A stretch of 64,000 nucleotides of DNA from Punica granatum (GCF_007655135.1 NC_045130.1:25859363-25923362), one strand, 5' to 3'. Positions 22,769 through 35,059 are shown, numbered from the stretch's first letter. The notes: a model not told the origin generated them from the sequence alone. Program-made: numbers and translations.

Positions 22769-23118
22769 CCTGCAAAAGGTGTATGAGGATCAACTCCGAA
22801 TCAAGAGATCAATTTGTGAGAAAAGTGAGGTAGAAGCTGAGATTGAAAGAAAAAAAAGAGTGAGCAAGTGAGAGAGGAAACTGGTAAGACTCAAGAGGAA
22901 GAAATTCGGGAGAGTAAAAAGAAAGAGAGTTCAGTTATAGATAAGAGGAAAGAGTTAGTTGAGAGAAAAGAGAAAAAAAATGAGTTTCTATGCAAAAGAA
23001 AGAGAGATCAAGAGAGCATTCAAAGCTAATCGCCCAATGATCTTATTTGTTTGCAATGAGGCTTATTTCTCTGACCTTAATTCTTCTTTGCCAAGTTGTG
23101 TTACCTCTCTTTTGCAGG
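22769..23118 (+). other. Internal 350-bp inversion in pol
   Basis: In this piece the pol reading frame runs on the plus strand, while it runs on the minus strand on both sides. At the edges lie cctgcaaaag (22769-22778) and its exact reverse complement cttttgcagg (23109-23118). Flipping the piece would restore the usual order of the linker between protease and reverse transcriptase. The plus-strand frame at 22959-23156 contains the NSSLPSCVTSLLQ motif that normally precedes RT. Confidence 0.88.
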
Positions 23119-23205
23119 TGTCAATGGAACAAGTGTCACCTTTCTACCATCATTGACAAAAAAGTATTGATTCTTATACCCATCATGTATTGCCTGTCTA
23201 TCGAA

Positions 23206-23712
23206 CTACCATGGCCTCCTAAGCAACATATGACTAGCATGCATGGGCACTATATCACAAAGAACTTTATCCTTGTATCTCCCAATTGTAAAGGAAACCA
23301 GAACTTGCTTGTTCACCTTCACTTCTCCACTTTCATTCAACCATTGCAGCTTATATGACCTATGATGCTTCAATGTACGCAATCCCAACTTATCAACAAG
23401 TAACTTACTAGCTACATTCACACAGTTACCCCCGTCAATGATCAAACTACATACCCGATCCTTCACTTGGCATCTAGTGTGGAATATATTTTCCCTTTGC
23501 ACATCATCTCTCTCTTCTTCCTTAATTTGTACATTAAGTGCTTGCATGACTACTAAGGCATTCCCCTCAACAGCATATTCATAATCACTCATAGAATCAT
23601 CTTGTGTTGGCATTGAATCACTTTCCTCTTCTTCAATTTCAATTTCCCAACTATCCAGCATGATCATTGCTTTTTTATTTGGACATTGAGAAGCAATATG
23701 CCTATACCCCAA
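23206..23712 (-). pseudogene. Gypsy zinc knuckle remnant and protease
   Basis: Begins in a CCHC-like knuckle with one Cys replaced by Tyr (CFRYLGYRHIASQC). An acidic linker follows, then a retropepsin-like domain with the active-site motif IIDGGNCVNVAS. The frame ends at the W of LLRRPW, close to the inversion. Confidence 0.82.
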
Positions 23713-23862
23713 ATACCGAAAACATTTGATATCTCTATTCTTTTGAGGTTAGGATGTAGAGTTACCTCTCTCCTTGTTGTCCCCTTGGCTCTTGCTCATG
23801 CTCCTTTCAGCATTCGATTTGGGTTTCTCTAATGGCCTTGAGCTGGCACCTCATTTCAACTT

Positions 23863-24816
23863 TCAATTTGAAGATCCCGAATAAGAACCACCCTCATGCT
23901 TGGCTGGTCTCCCTCTCTTGAGTTGCCATTCTACTTTCATGGCCATGCTAACCATCTCTTCTATCTCCACATAATGTTGCAACTCCACCATATTAGCAAT
24001 TTCTCGGTTCAAACCACATAAAAACCTGGCCATATTTGCCTTTTCATCTTCTTCAATGTTTGCCCGAATCAAAGCTATTTCCATCTCCTTGTGGTAGTCT
24101 TCCACGCTCCTTGTCCCTTGCCTTAGACTTTGCAATTTTAAATGCAAGTCCCAATAGTAATACGAGGGAACAAATCGCCTCCGCATGACAGTCTTCATCT
24201 CATCCCAGGTCTCAATAGGTCTTTCATGATTCTTTCTTCTTCCCTTAACCAATTTGTCCCATCAAACGATGGCATAATCAGTGAATTCCACCGCTGCAAG
24301 CTTCACTTTCTTCTCTTCCAAGTAATTATGACAATCAAATACAAGCTCCACCCTCTTCTCCCATTCGATAAAAGCGTTAGGGTCATTTCTCCCTTGAAAG
24401 GGTGGTATCGTCATTTTAATACTCCCAATATTCCTATCTACTCCATCTCTAATTGCTTGATCTCGCCTACCATGTCTTCGCCCCTCATTCCTAACTCATC
24501 TGGCTCTCCTCACACTTCCCATGGATGCAATTTCATCATCTTCCTCATAATTTTCATCTTCTTCATCGTGAGGATTCGTCGGCTGGCGGATTAGTCTCCT
24601 TGTATTGGGAACTTGCACATGCTGCCTAGGTTGCTCCCTCTGTATTTGATCAATTCGTTGATCTTGCTGGTCCATTCTATCACGGATATCTCCAAAAACA
24701 ACTTCCAATCTCTCAAATTGTTGCTGCATGGCTTTCAAAGTAAAAGCAACATCTTGTTGGCCGGCATTACTGCCATCCCCGGTTGTAAATTCATTGTCTT
24801 TTCCTGCGAAGCTCAT
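23863..24816 (-). pseudogene. Gypsy gag
   Basis: Starts with MSFAGKDNEF at 24816. The N-terminal part is Gln/Asp-rich; a stop (TGA) at 24496-24498 breaks the frame. The capsid-type retrotrans_gag domain follows (WDKLVKGRRKN ... TWDEMKTVMRRRFVPSYY and SVEDYHKEME). Confidence 0.85.
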
Positions 24817-25498
24817 GTTTGCATTACGAAAAGAAAATTGGTGTTAGGACCTCACAACTACTCGCTCACGTGTTTGCCCTCAAATTATCGTCACTCAACA
24901 CTCGTGTTTCGCTCAGTTCAATGGCTTTTTCCCTCTGATACACTCACCACTCTTGCCTCTTTTCACTCTAATTTCCTCCTCAAAGTTCTTTAAAGAACTC
25001 AACAACTTACAAATCAAAGACAACTAGCTCGTAATAATTCAAAACAACAATTAATATATTAGCCCTAACTTGGACACAAACTAACAGGGAAATAAATGGT
25101 TAAAGAAGTTAACCAAGGAAAGGTTTTAGGAATGAAGAAATGAATATATCAGAGTAATATATGGCTGGAAAGACATGTTGGATGATATAGGGAAGGGAAT
25201 ACGGAAGATCAGGTATTGGGTAATTATGGGAGCAAAATCAACAAGGATCAACAACAAGGTAAATAACAACTTTAGAATGATCTGATGCAAAGAATCCGGA
25301 TCAAATAGACACCGACGGCTTTTTTCTTTTCTTTCTATCTTTTTATTTTTTTTCAGCTCTATTTTTTTTGGCCGAATTTTTTTTTTTCTCTCTCTGTTTT
25401 TTTTTCCTACTAATCAATCCATAACGAACAAGTTAGATGAAATGAAATTCAACGAATTGAAATGTAAAGGATAGGATAAACTTGATTTGGAGCCTGAT
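24817..25498 (-). other. Untranslated leader of the gypsy element
   Basis: Lies between the primer site and gag. It has runs of T on the plus strand at about 25320-25405 and no supported coding region. Confidence 0.6.
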
Positions 25499-25510
25499 GC
25501 TCTGATACCA
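25499..25510 (-). other. Primer binding site, tRNA-iMet type
   Basis: On the minus strand TGGTATCAGAGC lies three bases inside the 5' LTR. This is the usual plant primer site complementary to the 3' end of initiator methionine tRNA. Confidence 0.85.
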
Positions 25511-25513
25511 AAA

Positions 25514-26203
25514 TGATGCAGACCTCACGAAGGATTGTGAAACCCGACGACCAACTTGAATCGATTCCCAGATCGCCAAACACAGATTTAGATAAAGAGA
25601 ATTATTGACCCGTCGTTTATAGAGAAACAAGAACCAACAATATCAAGACAAGAATTATTGACCCCGTTGTTTATGAAGAAACAAGAACCAATAATATCAA
25701 AGTGTACCGAACAATCACAAGCTGTCACACTTGCTCGTCCGAAGGAGTTCAATGCAGAACAAAGGAGAAAATCTCACCAAAATACCATAATAGTCTACCT
25801 CTAATCAGCTACTCAGCCTCCTTTATATAAGCTTAGGAGAAACTGGAAAATAATAAACTAGGCAACTGGAATAACCTTAGTTTCCAAAAGCCAAAAATAA
25901 CAAAGGAAACTAAATAAAGGCTATCTAGAATAGTTGGCAGTCTTTTATTCATTCTTCAACATCTCATGGCAAGTCAATTGAATAAAGGCCTTTAGAGACC
26001 CAATTGAATTAGACTCCTCTTGGCCCAAAAAGCCCATCAGCAAGCTCTCCATAGCTTGTTGGATTTGTTTGGCCTTCGCCCGTGTGATTGGCTCACTCGG
26101 AACATGCAAACCTCCAAGATCTTGTGCTTCAGCTCCCTCTTCACGAGTCCGACTTCCAAGCTCGTGTGCATCAGCCTCATTGTCATGCCCATAATCCTCA
26201 TCA
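25514..26203 (-). repeat. 5' LTR of the gypsy element
   Basis: Starts TGATGCAGACC on the plus strand and ends ATCCTCATCA. It is the partner of 19474-20162. Transcription of the element would have started in this LTR and run leftward. Confidence 0.93.
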
Positions 26204-26208
26204 GGGTG

Positions 26209-26855
26209 GTTGGATCCAATAAATCTCTCATCTCTCTCTCTTTACGACAACCTTGATAGAGGGGTGGTTGTCAAAATAGGGCACCTCTGCCCCTGTTCAT
26301 TTGTTCTTAGTGAGTCGCAATAACTGGAAACTTTTATTTATGGCGAGGGATAGTCATGTCATTTTGCTTAATACACTATCCTAATCCGGTTGTAACTTAC
26401 ACCTACATAGGATAACATGTGCTTTCTTTCTCAATTACTACTTCTGGATAGATGGAGTTTGTATCCACTCTAGGCGTGGTTGTTGTGCACAAATTTTTAA
26501 ACTTTTATTAAGATAATATATATGTGGGCAGAAGATGAGCTATTTACACAAAAGATACTCCCTAAAATAATTACTAATGAAACTAAATAACTAATTGATA
26601 TAAAGCAAAAGGGAAAAAAAAATGTACATGTTAACCTTGGTTTAAGGAGGTGCACTGTTTTTGGGGATGAAGTGTAGTGGAGGCTAGTGTACAAAGAAGA
26701 ACAAAAAATGAGAGACAAATGAGGGGTAAAGAAGTGGTTATTTATCATTGTGTTTTTACTGTGTCACCCTTAATTCAATCATTTTTACTTTTTGTGGCAT
26801 ATGTAATTTGGGCAATTCTTGAAAATTATTTGAAGACATTCTCGGTAAAACTCAT
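26209..26855. other. Intergenic DNA, no gene seen
   Basis: Sequence to the right of the gypsy element. A short ctctctctctc run lies at 26229-26241. The frames at 26497-26748 and 26677-26859 have no recognisable features. Confidence 0.4.
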
Positions 26856-27370
26856 ATGAGGAGAAGGGTTCACTTAATTAGGCGGGACGCTGTCACCCAA
26901 CCAAGGAGTGTGGTGGGTTGGACATTGAATTCTCAGCATGATGATCTCTGGTTGGCTCATAAGAAACCTAAAATTGAGTTATTGCTTGATGAATGCTCCT
27001 TAGTAGCCCATTGTTTATGCCAATGCATGCTGGCTCTTTTGGTCTTGGAGGATTTTAGATAACTTTTCTTTGACTACTTGATCCAACTCTGTCATATCAT
27101 TAGAACATCGCAGGAATTTTTGCGGGTTAATTAACGCTGCAGCTGCTCGTGTAACCAATTCACTAGTTTACGTATGGAAATACATTCATTGGACCAAATT
27201 AGATGAAGGTTGGACCAAGCTTAACATTGATAGTGTCTCCAACACCTAGTGCAGCTAGAGCGGGAAGGTTAATTCGTGATAAGAATGGTATACATTTTGT
27301 GTGTGTTTTTTTTTTGTACAATATTGAGGTCACGTCTTCAGTTATGGTTGAACTTTCGGATGTACATCCG
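26856..27370 (+). mobile_element. LINE remnant: RT end and RNase H
   Basis: The frame at 26856 reads RRVHLIRRDAVTQPRS, like the HLVKWD-type C-terminal region of plant LINE reverse transcriptases. At about 27213-27360 the words WTKLNID and, in a shifted frame, GRLIRDKNGIHFV match the plant LINE RNase H domain. Stops and frame changes separate the pieces. No 5' part of a LINE is seen. Confidence 0.6.
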
Positions 27371-28799
27371 TTCCTGTGTCAGGGGAATCAAATGCCAAAG
27401 TCAAATTAAGTTATGAATTCATTTGCCAGGATCCCGTTTCAAGGGTACATGATTTCCCCACATTAAATGCACGTGAGCCCTACAGTGTACTATGCATCCA
27501 ACGGTGGGAAGACTCCGTGTTACTGGGACAAGAGGTCACTTTAGAAAACTCCATGAAGTTTTTCACGTAAAATCAACAGGAAAGGTTGATCAACGGATTT
27601 GACTGCATCATACAGTAATTAATGGTTCTGTATATTTTGACCAATGGATTTGACCACTACACACTTTAAGCAAAAACGGGATGTGTATATTTTGTGTATT
27701 AATGTGTACATTCTATCTATATATATATTTAAAAAAAATATATCCTTTTTCTTCTGGTAAAAAATTATATGTAACGGTGATATTTTTTTTATACTAATGA
27801 GGTCGGAGCCCCATAGTGGCGGAGATGGCAGTGGTTTAGCCGAACTCCGGTGATCCGACGTGTGGATTGATAGAGAGAGAGAGAGCGGGCCGAACCGCCC
27901 CCTAGACAGAGAAGAGGCAGTTGACGGTTTTTAGAAAATTATGATATGATTTTCTTAGTTGGGCTTTGGCCCTATTAATCGTAAAACTTCATGGGCTTGT
28001 CCCCATATATTGGGCTTTAGAGGCTTGGGCCAGTCCAAATACTTTACTTATTCCTATATTTAGCCCATGTCCATCTCATATTTAGATATATATCAGGGAA
28101 TTTGGAAAAGCATCACCATATTTATGCAAATAAGATATATGAAATCATATGATTATTTATCCGACAGTGCAAATTACATATAGATTATCCTTTTATTGGC
28201 TATGATAATCCAGTTGCAAATAAGATTCTGTTTTAGTTCTTTTAATTATCAACTAAGTAATTTACATTTGGTCAAAGCTATTTGTGCAATCTAATCTACT
28301 ATTCTCACAAGTATTATTGTTTACCTTTTTAAGTAAGTCCATGACTAGTCTCGTAATTTCGTGATTCTCTCTTCCCACCAATCTCTTTCTTTCCTATTTT
28401 ATTTCATCAGCTATGTTTTTTTTTCTCCTAGTTCCGTCATCCCATTAGATCTTATCCTTTTTTCTTGTTTATTTATGTTTTTACTTTGAGTTTGCAAGAC
28501 TTACAATTTCAATTGCTATTTTTTTTTACTACTAGTGAACTACTTTGGACGAACATATATTCAGCCCCTATTTTATAAGAGCAAACCACTAATATCTCTT
28601 TTTTCATATGACAATTCAAATATAGTTTAACTTTATCAATTCATTTCCTTTTCCTCATCATATGATATTCTTTTTTGCTTTTCCGAGATTTTGATTGATA
28701 CAAATATTAATATAATGATTTGTCATTAATTAAGAAGTAACTGAGTCGCCCGTTGAAAAAAGGAATTGTGTCTGGTAACAAATAATAGAGGAGATAAGT
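27371..28799. other. Intergenic DNA, no gene seen
   Basis: A GC-rich patch at about 27800-27930 has a gagagagagagag run. The rest is AT-rich with T runs. No coding feature is supported. Confidence 0.45.
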
Positions 28800-30290
28800 T
28801 TGTGACTTACTCATATAAATGGATGCAAATCCTCTGTCCCATCTCCCTTCCCTTTAAACAAGATTTAACACATGTCCTAATATAAGATAATGGATTATGT
28901 TTTTCACATACAATTTCTCTTTCTCTTTTTTTCCACAAAATAATAAATTAAAGATTCATTTATAAAGAAATTTCAAAATTCATAAAAATAACAAATTAAA
29001 ATTAAATACTCTTATAACACTAATTTGAAATTTCACAGAAAAGTGAAAAATAAAACAAAGATTAAAGATTATAAAGAAAATTTATAAAAAAAAGTCATAA
29101 AAGTAACATATTAAAATTTGAATATATTAAATTAAATAAATTGAAAATTTCATAGAAATGTAAAAAACAGAGAGTAAATAAATAAATAATCACTTATAAT
29201 TCATAAATTGCAGAAAGTATAAAGTAAATAAGAATTCAAAAAAATTAAAGTGCAAATTGAAAAATAAAAACGGCAGAAACTAAATGATCAAAAATAAAAA
29301 ATTTAGAGGACTCCAAAGTATTATAAAATTCGAAATAAATTTAAAATAAAACTTCAAAAAGTGAAAGATTCTGAAAAGTCCAAAATTTATAAGTGAAAAA
29401 TAAAATCGAAATTTAGATAAATGAAATAAAATTGAAAAAATAAATAATAATTTCGACAAATCGAGGCTGATTTATTTCTTGATTATATTTGTGCATAGAC
29501 ACGATTTTTTTCCTCTACCTCAATATCTGTTACATGAAACATGCGAAAATAACGAATCAATTCCTAGAACGAAGTTGTTTTTATCTTCCTTGCTTAGATG
29601 AGTTTGTGGTCATATTCTAGAAACTAAAAAGAAATATCAATTTTTTTAAATAACCCAAAAAAAAATTCAATCTTTCACCAATGAGATGAAATCCGGGAAG
29701 TTTTAATTCATTTCCCCAAATAAAATTTCAGATTTTTCTAATATTTTTACTTTTTTATATTTTAGTTTCTACCATTTATTTGATTTTTCAAATTGTACTT
29801 TAATTTTTGAATTCTTCTTCAGTTTATATATTTTTTTACATCTTATGAAATTTATGCTATTATTTATGTATTTGGACTCTATTTTTTTCTTTTGTCTGAA
29901 ACTTTTTATTAATTTTTTAGATTTTAATATGTTACTTTATATTTTTTTTATAAAATTTCTTAACAATTTTTAATCTTTTTTTGTGAAATTTTGTAATGAT
30001 TTTTTTTATAGTTTTTATCAATTTTTTAGATTTTAAATTGTCATTTCTGTGAATTTCTTGAAATTTTTATGAAGGAGTCTTCAATTTGTTATTTTGCTGA
30101 AAAGAGAATAAAGGAGAGAGAGAGGATTTCATGTGCGTGTCCATACACATTAAAGAAAATTACAAATCATTATTAATATTTTGTTAGGACATGTGTTAGT
30201 GGTCAAAGGGACATGAGATGGGAACATGGAATGGGGACAGAGGATATCCCATATAAATTAAGGGTCACGAAATATAAAATCATTAGAAAA
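28800..30290. mobile_element. Foldback element, about 1.5 kb, very AT-rich
   Basis: The left arm (ATATAAATGG ... TCCTCTGTCCC ... ACACATGTCCTAA ... ATTTCTCTTTCTC) reappears as reverse complement at about 30070-30270 (ATATGGGATATCCTCTGTCCC ... ACACATGTCCTAAC). Similarity continues inward through long A-rich (left) and T-rich (right) arms towards a centre near 29540. There is no coding region. It fits a foldback or large MITE-type element. The outer ends are approximate. Confidence 0.65.
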
Positions 30291-31414
30291 CTAAAAAATA
30301 TATTATGTATTGATATAAATTAGGGATCACAAAAAAATAATATTTAAGTTTGTAAAAGAAAAAAAAAAAGATAAGATACTAATGGTTTAGGGAGGACAGA
30401 GAAGATAGATATAGGGGAAGGATTTTATAGATTACACATAGGAGAGGGCATGATTTTTAATGTAAAATAACATAAAAATATATATTTAATTGCTGGAGAG
30501 TTAATCATGGAATTAGGAACTACCTCATAAATTTGCTTAAATAGGAGATGAGGACATCTAGTCATGTAGACAATAATAGTTGTGGAAATAGTAAGTTTGG
30601 TTGTCGAAATAGTCTCGACCTGTACATTTCTTTGTTAATAAGATATTCAAAGTACATAAGAGTTCTTTACAATGAAATTCAATCATCGTTAAAATCGTCT
30701 CTTTGCTGATATCCAATTATCCATGCTTATAGAAAGCTACTTTTGGAAGTGAACATCCAAAAGCTTTTATTGAATTTATTTCATTTGAACTTGGGTGACT
30801 TCATGAGAACTAGTTTTTGTATCAAGTTCGTGTTGAGCACAAAAACTTTTTTTTCTTCTTTTTTGCTAAAATAGTGAATATTTAATACGGGGTTAACTCA
30901 AGTCAAGGTATAAATTCGGTAAGAAATTGGTAGTTTTTAGGAAATGAAAAATAGTAATAAGATTCTATTTTTATGTAGGGTTTACCACAATGTTTTCAAA
31001 CCCAGCTGGGGCATCAAATCGACCTCTTTGCCAGGTTACGGGACCGATTCAACCACTAGTTGAATTTTTTTTTTAATTTCAATTTTCAATAAATTATAAA
31101 AATAATGAAAATAATGACCAGTGCAATATACTTTTGCTTGGTCTTCGGCCCCATTCTACAGAGGAAAAAAAAATTAATTACTAACAGTTCACAAATTAAC
31201 ACAACAAAACGTGAATTTTTTTTAGTGTAAAGATTACAAAAAATTTATAACAAGCAACAATAACATTGAGAACCAATATCCGGAGGTTTTCAAGATTTTA
31301 TTAAATAAGTTATGATTAATATGCAAAATTGACCTACAATTTGGAAAAAGAATCGTGTATATATTCTAATTTATATATCTAACAAACTGGGGAAAGAAAA
31401 GATATTTTTCGATA
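30291..31414. other. Intergenic DNA, no gene seen
   Basis: AT-rich with scattered A runs and no supported gene or RNA. Confidence 0.4.
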
Positions 31415-31849
31415 TTCAGTATTATTATCCCCCATTGAAAAATAAAAAAGAAAACATTGATTTATATGGAATTTGGGTATCACCACTTAACAACTTGAGC
31501 TTTTAAGTAGGAATAGGCCCAAACCCGTATAAGCACAATATAAATTCAATATGGTATCAAAACAAGTTATACTTCCACGTGCCACGTGGGCTCACCTACC
31601 AAGCCCAGTATCAAGAGCAACCAAAAAAGTTTGTGCTTAGAGTTAGTCAAATTTCCCCTCATTCGAGCATGGAAGATGAGACCGGCTCGAAGTCAGTTGT
31701 TGAGAGCGAATTTAAGGGCACGTGACAACATATAGGCAGAAGAAGACCACACGTGCGCGTGTGTGTTGGGAATTGTTATCCCACATTGAAAAATCAAGTA
31801 CTTTTAAGTGGAAATGAACCAAAGCCTATATAAGTCCAATGATAATTCA
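31415..31849 (+). mobile_element. TRIM (small LTR retrotransposon without genes)
   Basis: Two direct terminal repeats: about 31415-31548 (degraded start, ...TTATCCCCCATTGAAAAAT ... TTTTAAGTAGGAAT ... CGTATAAGCACAAT ... AATTCA) and 31764-31849 (TGTTGGGAATTGTTATCCC ... AATTCA). A tRNA-Met-type primer site (tggtatcaa, 31552-31560) follows the first. The internal part is about 215 bp and non-coding, as in TRIM elements. Confidence 0.7.
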
Positions 31850-31994
31850 ATACTCAAATAACTGTTTGACAATAACAGTGAATATCAGATGCTTGAATCA
31901 ATGAATATGAAAATTTGTACTCTCTATGATAGATTTCTTTCCTTGGTCTTATTTATTTTGCTTGAGGACAAGCAAAAGTTAAGTGTGGGGAAAT

Positions 31995-33234
31995 TGATAA
32001 GGGCATATTATACTCATATTTTATTACGCAATTCATGTTAAATTATTATTAATTTTATAGAAATTATAAGAAGGTGGTGCTTAATTATGTGTAATTTGAT
32101 ATTGTAGGTCTTTGAGGACTTAGATGGAATTACGAGCAATATTGAGGAGTTTTGCACAATTTGGAGCCAGCCTATATCTTTCAGAAATCTTTTTTTTTTT
32201 TGGTTTTAGGATATAAATACTCCTTATAACAAGATTAGGAAACCTTGGGGGGAGCCATCTTTCACTATTCTTTTAACCTAGAGAGTTTTTGGTGAGAGTC
32301 TTGTCTAAAGCCGTCACTTGGATCAATTGATTTGAAGCGAAGAATCCTGGAAGAGACTATTCCTTAAAGGAATTGTTGGGTCTTTGTTTTAGGATTCAAT
32401 ATCTTGAGTCCACTGCTGAATATGAATTATATTGCAATGACTCTTTAGAATTATAATTGTGTTTTCAATTTTATGATGTTCTAAGCTTCTCTTGTGGGAA
32501 TATGATGAAACCCTAGGTAGCTAATATGATGATTGTAGCCATGTTATAGGATTAATAGATGTGTGGATGATTCAAATTTGCAATTCCTATAATTTCAATT
32601 TTAATTCTTAATTCATTATAATTGTTAGAAACACTATTGATACGGGAGTTGATATAGGGTTTGTTAGGAATTCTTGATTAGATTAATTAGTTAAATTTGG
32701 AAGCTGCGTTAATTAGTTTAATTAGAGATTATCCATGGATTAATGCAATGTTTCTAGTTAGTTATTCGCTAAGACATTAGGGATAATTAATTTAGGGCAT
32801 TAGGCAATTGTAGCATTGGAAGGCGTATGATTGTAATTTAGAGTCCACTATTAATTAGAGATGCGGGAGCTGATTATTTAATTATTTGTTTAAGACTTTA
32901 ATTTTAAAGGCTTGATAAACTCACTTGAATGACCACATGGCTATTAATCTATATAACATGATGGCAATCTGATTAGTGAAACTAGGGTGGATTCTATTTT
33001 TCCCACTTCCAATTGATATATTTTCATACAATTTTCTTTTTGCTCTTTGTGACGATTTAGGTTAGTTAGTAGTTAATTAGTTAATTCTCTCAATTTGATT
33101 GCCTAGATAATAATATAATCTAATATAGGTTTATTACTTAATTAATCCTCGTGGGATCGACACTCTATCACTATATTACTTGATATGACCCAGTACATTT
33201 GCTGGTAGAATTCGCGCTTATTTTTATATATATT
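31995..33234 (+). repeat. Tat/Athila-type LTR, complete copy
   Basis: Starts TGATAAGGGCATATTA after a purine tract. The end is set by the primer site at 33235 and by the end of the second copy near 34441. Confidence 0.75.
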
Positions 33235-33339
33235 CGCCGTTGCCGGGGATTAACTTAATATTAGACCACTTTTAGTTCTATTGTTAATTTAGGCGTACTT
33301 TACTGTGTGTTTATTTCTTGTTCTCTTTGTAGGTATTCT

Positions 33340-33977
33340 ATGCGCAGGAGTAGAAGTGTTAAACTTCTACCATTAGATCCTGAGATAGAGCGCACCTTGC
33401 ATCGGTTGAGAAGAGAGAACATAAAAAGGAATAATTGCAGGCAGTTGAGATGGCAGATGATGACATCAAACGCTAGATACAGGGTGCTACCAGAGCACTT
33501 CGAGACTATGCAGTACCTACTATTATGAGTTCTGCGATCAAAAGGTCCACTATTCCAGCTAATAACTTTGAACTGAAGCCGGCACTCATCCAGATGGTTC
33601 AATCAAATCAGTTTGGAGGATATCCCAACGTGAGTCCTGATGAGCATATTGCAGGATTCTTCCAATACTGGAACACGGTAAAGATGAATAATGTCAGTGA
33701 TGATGTTATTAGATTACGGTTTTTTCCTTTCTCACTTAGGGATAAAGCGAGAGCCTAGCTCAATTCACTGCCATAAGAGTCCATCACCACCTGGGCCGAC
33801 CTCTCATCTAAGTTTCTTAGGAGATTTTTCCCACCAGCTAGGACTGCAAGATTGAGGAACGAAATCACTAACTTCACCAAGTTCAGTGGTGAATCACTTT
33901 ATGAGGCGTGGGAGAGATTCAAGGAGGCAATCAGAAAGTGCCCACATCATGAATTGCCAGATAATCTCCTAATTGCC
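33340..33977 (+). pseudogene. Tat/Athila-type gag fragment
   Basis: The frame reads ...ALRDYAVPTI, then FELKPALIQMVQ, YWNTVKMNNVSDDVIRLRFF, and after two stops (33757-33759 and about 33773-33775) WADLSSKFLRRFFPPA and SLYEAWERFKEAIRKCPHH. This is the capsid-type gag of Tat/Athila elements. It is cut off at the junction at 33977. Both stops lie where a Trp and a Gln are expected. Confidence 0.8.
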
Positions 33978-34441
33978 AGACATTAGGGATAATTAATTTA
34001 GGGCATTAGGCAATTGTAACACTGGAAGGTATATGATTGTAATTTAGAGTCCATTATTAATTAGAGATGCGTGAGCTGATTAATTAATTAGGGGTTTAAG
34101 ACTTTAATTTTAAAGGCTTGATAAACTCACTTAAATGACCACATAGCTATTAATCTATATAACATGATGGCAATCTGATTAGTGAAACTAGGGTGGATTC
34201 TATTTTTCCCACTTCCAATTGATATATTTTTATACAATTCTCTTTCTGCTCTTTGTGACGATTTAGGTTGGTTAGTAGTTAATTAGTTAATTCTCTCAAT
34301 TTGATTGCCTAGATAATAATAGAATCCAATATAGGTTTAGTACTTAATTAATCCTCGTGGGATTGACACTCTATTCATCATTATATTACTTGATCTGACC
34401 CAGTACACTTGCTGGTAGAATTCGCACTTATTTTTATATAT
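33978..34441 (+). repeat. Tat/Athila-type LTR, 3' portion only
   Basis: Matches 32772-33234 closely from agacattagggat to tatatattcgc. The first 780 or so bases of the LTR are missing at this copy. Confidence 0.85.
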
Positions 34442-34910
34442 ATTCGCAGTGGATCAGGATTGCCAATCGGCGACACCGACCCTGAATCAACCGGGGACTT
34501 CGACTCGGGGTCCCTGGTCGATTCGGGATTAGGGCTACCAATCAGCGACCCCAATCCCTCTACCGAGGTCGCCGGCGACCTCTATGGGTGTCGGCGCCCT
34601 TGGTGGAGGGTTCGGGGTCGCCGATTGGTGGCCCCGACCCCCTCCCCTTTCGATTTTTCATAATAGGACTAAAATAAAATAAAATTGAAAGTTGAGAATA
34701 GGAATGATAAAAGAAAAAGATTTAGAATCAAAATAATTAAAAAGCTAAAGATTGAGGACTGAAAATGGAAAAGAAATTAACGCCATAATCCCCTATATCT
34801 AACGGAGCAAACCACGGGGGGCTAATTGTCCCAAATAAAATAATACGGTGTAATTTGTCCCGACTTCAAACCACAATTGGGGTTTTTGTATTTTTCCCAT
34901 ATATAAAAGT
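34442..34910. mobile_element. Element with a GC-rich core (gtcgccggcgacc family)
   Basis: The part at 34445-34650 is unusually GC-rich, with ggtcgccggcgacc at about 34567. Then comes a purine-rich part and a right border with taattgtcccaaataaaata and accacaattggggttttt. The same order occurs at 45655-46030. The left border abuts the truncated LTR. Confidence 0.5.
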
Positions 34911-35059
34911 TGAAGCGCATAGTCGTCGGAACTCTATTTGAGAACCCTCAACTTCTAGTTGCTTATGTAATCTATTTGAAAACCCTTGGCTCTTGGTAAT
35001 GCGTCTCTTTAGGTATTTGATGGATTATGCGAGTCGATCGCTATAAGATGATTACAGGA
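34911..35059. other. Intergenic DNA
   Basis: Nothing recognised between the GC-rich element and the duplicated block. Confidence 0.35.

Larger units (their letters stand above)
19469..26208 (-). mobile_element. Ty3/gypsy LTR retrotransposon with inferred target duplication
   Basis: The element is 19474-26203 and reads right to left. Both LTRs (about 690 bp) start TGATG and end TCATCA. They are flanked by cggtg and gggtg, a 5-bp target duplication with one mismatch. The primer site next to the right LTR matches tRNA-iMet (TGGTATCAGAGC). Order on the minus strand: gag, protease, reverse transcriptase, RNase H, integrase, as in Metaviridae. All frames carry stops or shifts, and a 350-bp piece at 22769-23118 is inverted. 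The element is therefore dead. Confidence 0.93.
31850..34441 (+). mobile_element. Rearranged Tat/Athila-type gypsy remnant: LTR-gag-partial LTR
   Basis: A full LTR at 31995-33234 is preceded by a polypurine tract (31981-31994) and by GCTTGAGGACAAGCAAAAG, which normally lies at the 3' end of such elements. It is followed by a primer site like tRNA-Asp (cgccgttgccgggga, 33235-33249) and gag. At 33978 the sequence jumps back into the LTR, matching 32772-33234, and ends at about 34441. Thus the first LTR has a 3' border on its left and a 5' border on its right. The structure is not a simple insertion. Confidence 0.8.
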
